Shown here piece after piece: positions 3,757-5,339 of a stretch of DNA of 5,339 nucleotides. The position numbers and the translations under genes were made by a program. Source of the stretch: Cellvibrionales bacterium UBA5860. GTDB taxonomy: Bacteria > Pseudomonadota > Gammaproteobacteria > Pseudomonadales > Porticoccaceae. The first letter of the stretch is position 1; every line of letters begins with the position of its first letter. The DNA lies in assembly GCA_002431545.1 (NCBI GenBank), contig DJFY01000012.1, positions 1 to 5,339 of the forward strand, in the 5' to 3' direction. Below the pieces are notes generated by a model. It ran no database searches, had not been told where the DNA came from, and was given only the letters and a program-made list of their open reading frames with translations.

Positions 3757-5339
3757 ATGGCTTATTCGTACACTGAGAAAAAACGCATTCGAAAGGGTTT
3801 TGGCAAATTGCCGCAGGTGATGGATCAACCATACTTGCTGGCGATACAGCTCGACTCCTACCGAAAGTTCACCCAGGAAGGTGTTGCGCTGGAAGACCGT
3901 GGTCCCACTGGATTGCATGCAGCGTTTAACTCCGTGTTCCCCATCGAGAGCTATTCCGGTAATGCCCGCCTCGAATACGTCGATTACAAACTCGGCAAGC
4001 CGGTATTTGATGTTGAAGAATGTAAGCTGCGTGGCGCTACCTACGCTGTGCCTCTGCGCGTGCGCGTGCGGCTGGTGTTGATCGATAAGGATTCTTCCAG
4101 CAAAGCGATCAAGGATATTCAGGAGCAGGAAGTGTACATGGGGGAGATCCCCCTGATGACCGACTACGGTACCTTTATTATCAACGGTACCGAGCGCGTT
4201 ATTGTCTCCCAGTTGCATCGTTCTCCCGGCGTGTTTTTTGATCACGACAAAGGCAAGACGCATTCGTCGGGCAAGCTTTTGTATTCGGCGCGCATCATTC
4301 CCTATCGCGGTTCCTGGCTCGACTTCGAGTTTGACCCCAAAGACCTGGTCTATGTTCGTATCGACCGTCGCCGAAAGCTGCCGGTGACTATCCTGTTGCG
4401 CGCCATGGGTTTCAGCTCCGAGGAAATGTTGGAGATGTTCTTTGACACCTCCGCGTTTCGCCTGGGCGACGATGACCAGTTTATTTTTGAGCTCGAGCCT
4501 TCCCGGCTGCGCGGTGAAATCGCCACTTTTGAATTGACCGGCAAAGACGGCAAGGTGGTTGTCGAGCAGGGGCGGCGTATCACTGCGCGTCACGTGCGTC
4601 AGCTCGAAAAAGACAAGATTACCGAGATTGTGGTGCCCGACGAGTATATGCTCGACCGCGCAATTGCCCACGATATCGTCGATCAAAACACCGGTGAGGT
4701 GGTGTTTGAGTGTAACTCTCTGATTACCATGGAGGTGATTGAAAAAATCCGCGAGATGAAGCTCGAGCGCATCGAGGTGATTTATTCCAACGATCTGGAT
4801 TGCGGACCGTTCATTGCCGACACCCTGCGTACTGACAGCGCACGCACGGAACTGGATGCTCTGGTCGAAATTTACCGCATGATGCGCCCCGGCGAGCCGC
4901 CCACCAAAGATTCTGCCGAAAATCTGTTTAACAACCTGTTTTTCAGTCCCGACCGCTACGATTTGTCGACTGTCGGACGGATGAAATTTAATCGCCGTTT
5001 AGGGCGCCAGGAAGTCGATGGCAACGGTATCCTGTCTAAGGAAGATATCGTCGATGTCATCAAGATGTTGATCAGTATTCGTAACGGGCAGGGCACGGTC
5101 GACGATATCGACCACCTGGGTAACCGACGTGTGCGCTCCGTGGGAGAAATGGCCGAAAACCAGTTTCGCATCGGGCTGGTCCGAGTCGAGCGTGCCGTTA
5201 AGGAGCGTCTGTCAGTTGCCGAAACAGAGGGCCTGGCGCCACAGGACATGGTCAATGCCAAGCCGGTCGCTGCGGCGATGAAAGAATTTTTTGGGTCTAG
5301 CCAGCTGTCGCAGTTTATGGACCAGAACAACCCGCTGTC
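3757..5339 (+). CDS. rpoB: DNA-directed RNA polymerase subunit beta, 5' part (partial, runs off the window)
   Basis: RpoB forms one pincer and much of the active centre of RNA polymerase. The window holds 527 complete codons and two bases of the next, out of about 1,350. The start is M-A-Y-S-Y-T-E-K-K-R-I-R-K, as in E. coli. Clear motifs are N143-G-T-E-R-V-I-V-S-Q-L-H-R-S-P-G, R-I-I-P-Y-R-G-S-W-L, G-R-R-I-T-A-R-H, M375-M-R-P-G-E-P-P-T and D-D-I-D-H-L-G-N-R-R. It ends in S514-S-Q-L-S-Q-F-M-D-Q-N-N-P-L527, the first part of rifampicin cluster I. Gln519, Phe520, Asp522 and Asn524 (E. coli 513, 514, 516, 518) are sensitive-type. Val150 (E. coli 146) is also unchanged. Numbering runs 4-6 ahead of E. 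coli because of a longer segment near residue 40. The Shine-Dalgarno is weak (GGGA, 3746-3749). Residue 14 is Gly where E. coli has Asp. Confidence 0.99.
   Translation, partial: MAYSYTEKKRIRKGFGKLPQVMDQPYLLAIQLDSYRKFTQEGVALEDRGPTGLHAAFNSVFPIESYSGNARLEYVDYKLGKPVFDVEECKLRGATYAVPLRVRVRLVLIDKDSSSKAIKDIQEQEVYMGEIPLMTDYGTFIINGTERVIVSQLHRSPGVFFDHDKGKTHSSGKLLYSARIIPYRGSWLDFEFDPKDLVYVRIDRRRKLPVTILLRAMGFSSEEMLEMFFDTSAFRLGDDDQFIFELEPSRLRGEIATFELTGKDGKVVVEQGRRITARHVRQLEKDKITEIVVPDEYMLDRAIAHDIVDQNTGEVVFECNSLITMEVIEKIREMKLERIEVIYSNDLDCGPFIADTLRTDSARTELDALVEIYRMMRPGEPPTKDSAENLFNNLFFSPDRYDLSTVGRMKFNRRLGRQEVDGNGILSKEDIVDVIKMLISIRNGQGTVDDIDHLGNRRVRSVGEMAENQFRIGLVRVERAVKERLSVAETEGLAPQDMVNAKPVAAAMKEFFGSSQLSQFMDQNNPL

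Noticed and set aside
3574..4686. 370-codon open frame on the minus strand over the rplL-rpoB spacer and rpoB.
   Set aside because: It is antisense to a highly conserved rpoB and its sequence resembles no family I know. Long antisense frames are common opposite GC-rich, codon-biased genes. It also crosses the terminator hairpin.
5296..5339. Possible rifampicin resistance changes in the start of cluster I.
   Set aside because: All visible positions (E. coli equivalents 507-521) are sensitive-type. The main positions 526 and 531 lie beyond the window, so no statement on resistance is possible.

Overview
This window is the conserved gammaproteobacterial 'tuf to rpoB' cluster of transcription and translation genes, all on the + strand: the 3' end of tuf, tRNA-Trp(CCA), secE, nusG, rplK, rplA, rplJ, rplL and the 5' third of rpoB. 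The protein sequences (SecE with one three-helix unit, NusG, L11, L1, L10, L7/L12, RpoB) are close to Pseudomonas and E. coli forms as I remember them. Moderate-to-high GC, the tuf-trpT-secE order and the long form of L10 suggest a Pseudomonadales/Cellvibrionales-like, possibly marine, gammaproteobacterium. That placement is inference and cannot be fixed to genus by eye.

Layout. Bases 1-23 hold the last codons of EF-Tu (V-S-K-I-I-E-stop), followed by tRNA-Trp at 98-173 with an encoded CCA end. secE (GTG start, 237-596) and nusG (610-1143) follow, with the nusG Shine-Dalgarno overlapping the secE stop. An 87-base leader precedes rplK (1231-1662), which overlaps rplA (1662-2357) by one base. 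A 249-base spacer then carries the L10-type autoregulatory leader and a second, well-formed multibranched RNA fold abutting the rplJ Shine-Dalgarno. rplJ (GTG start, 2607-3140) and rplL (3183-3566) follow. The 190-base rplL-rpoB spacer carries a strong intrinsic terminator, probably a partial attenuator, flanked by hairpins. rpoB begins at 3757 and runs off the window inside the rifampicin-resistance cluster.

How the parts work together. EF-Tu and tRNA-Trp serve elongation. SecE is a translocon subunit. NusG couples RNA polymerase to Rho or to the ribosome. L11, L1, L10 and L7/L12 build the two ribosomal stalks. RpoB is the RNA polymerase beta subunit. The spacers hold the control layer: an L1 feedback site (tentative) before rplK, an L10 feedback site before rplJ, and attenuation before rpoB so that far more stalk protein than polymerase is made.

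No undescribed multi-gene system is visible. The points most worth a second look are the multibranched RNA beside the rplJ start, an out-of-frame ATG minimal ORF overlapping the rplJ GTG, an L10 C-terminal helix long enough for an extra L7/L12 dimer, loss of one PrmA target lysine in L11, and a Gly-to-Ala change in the NusG KOW motif.
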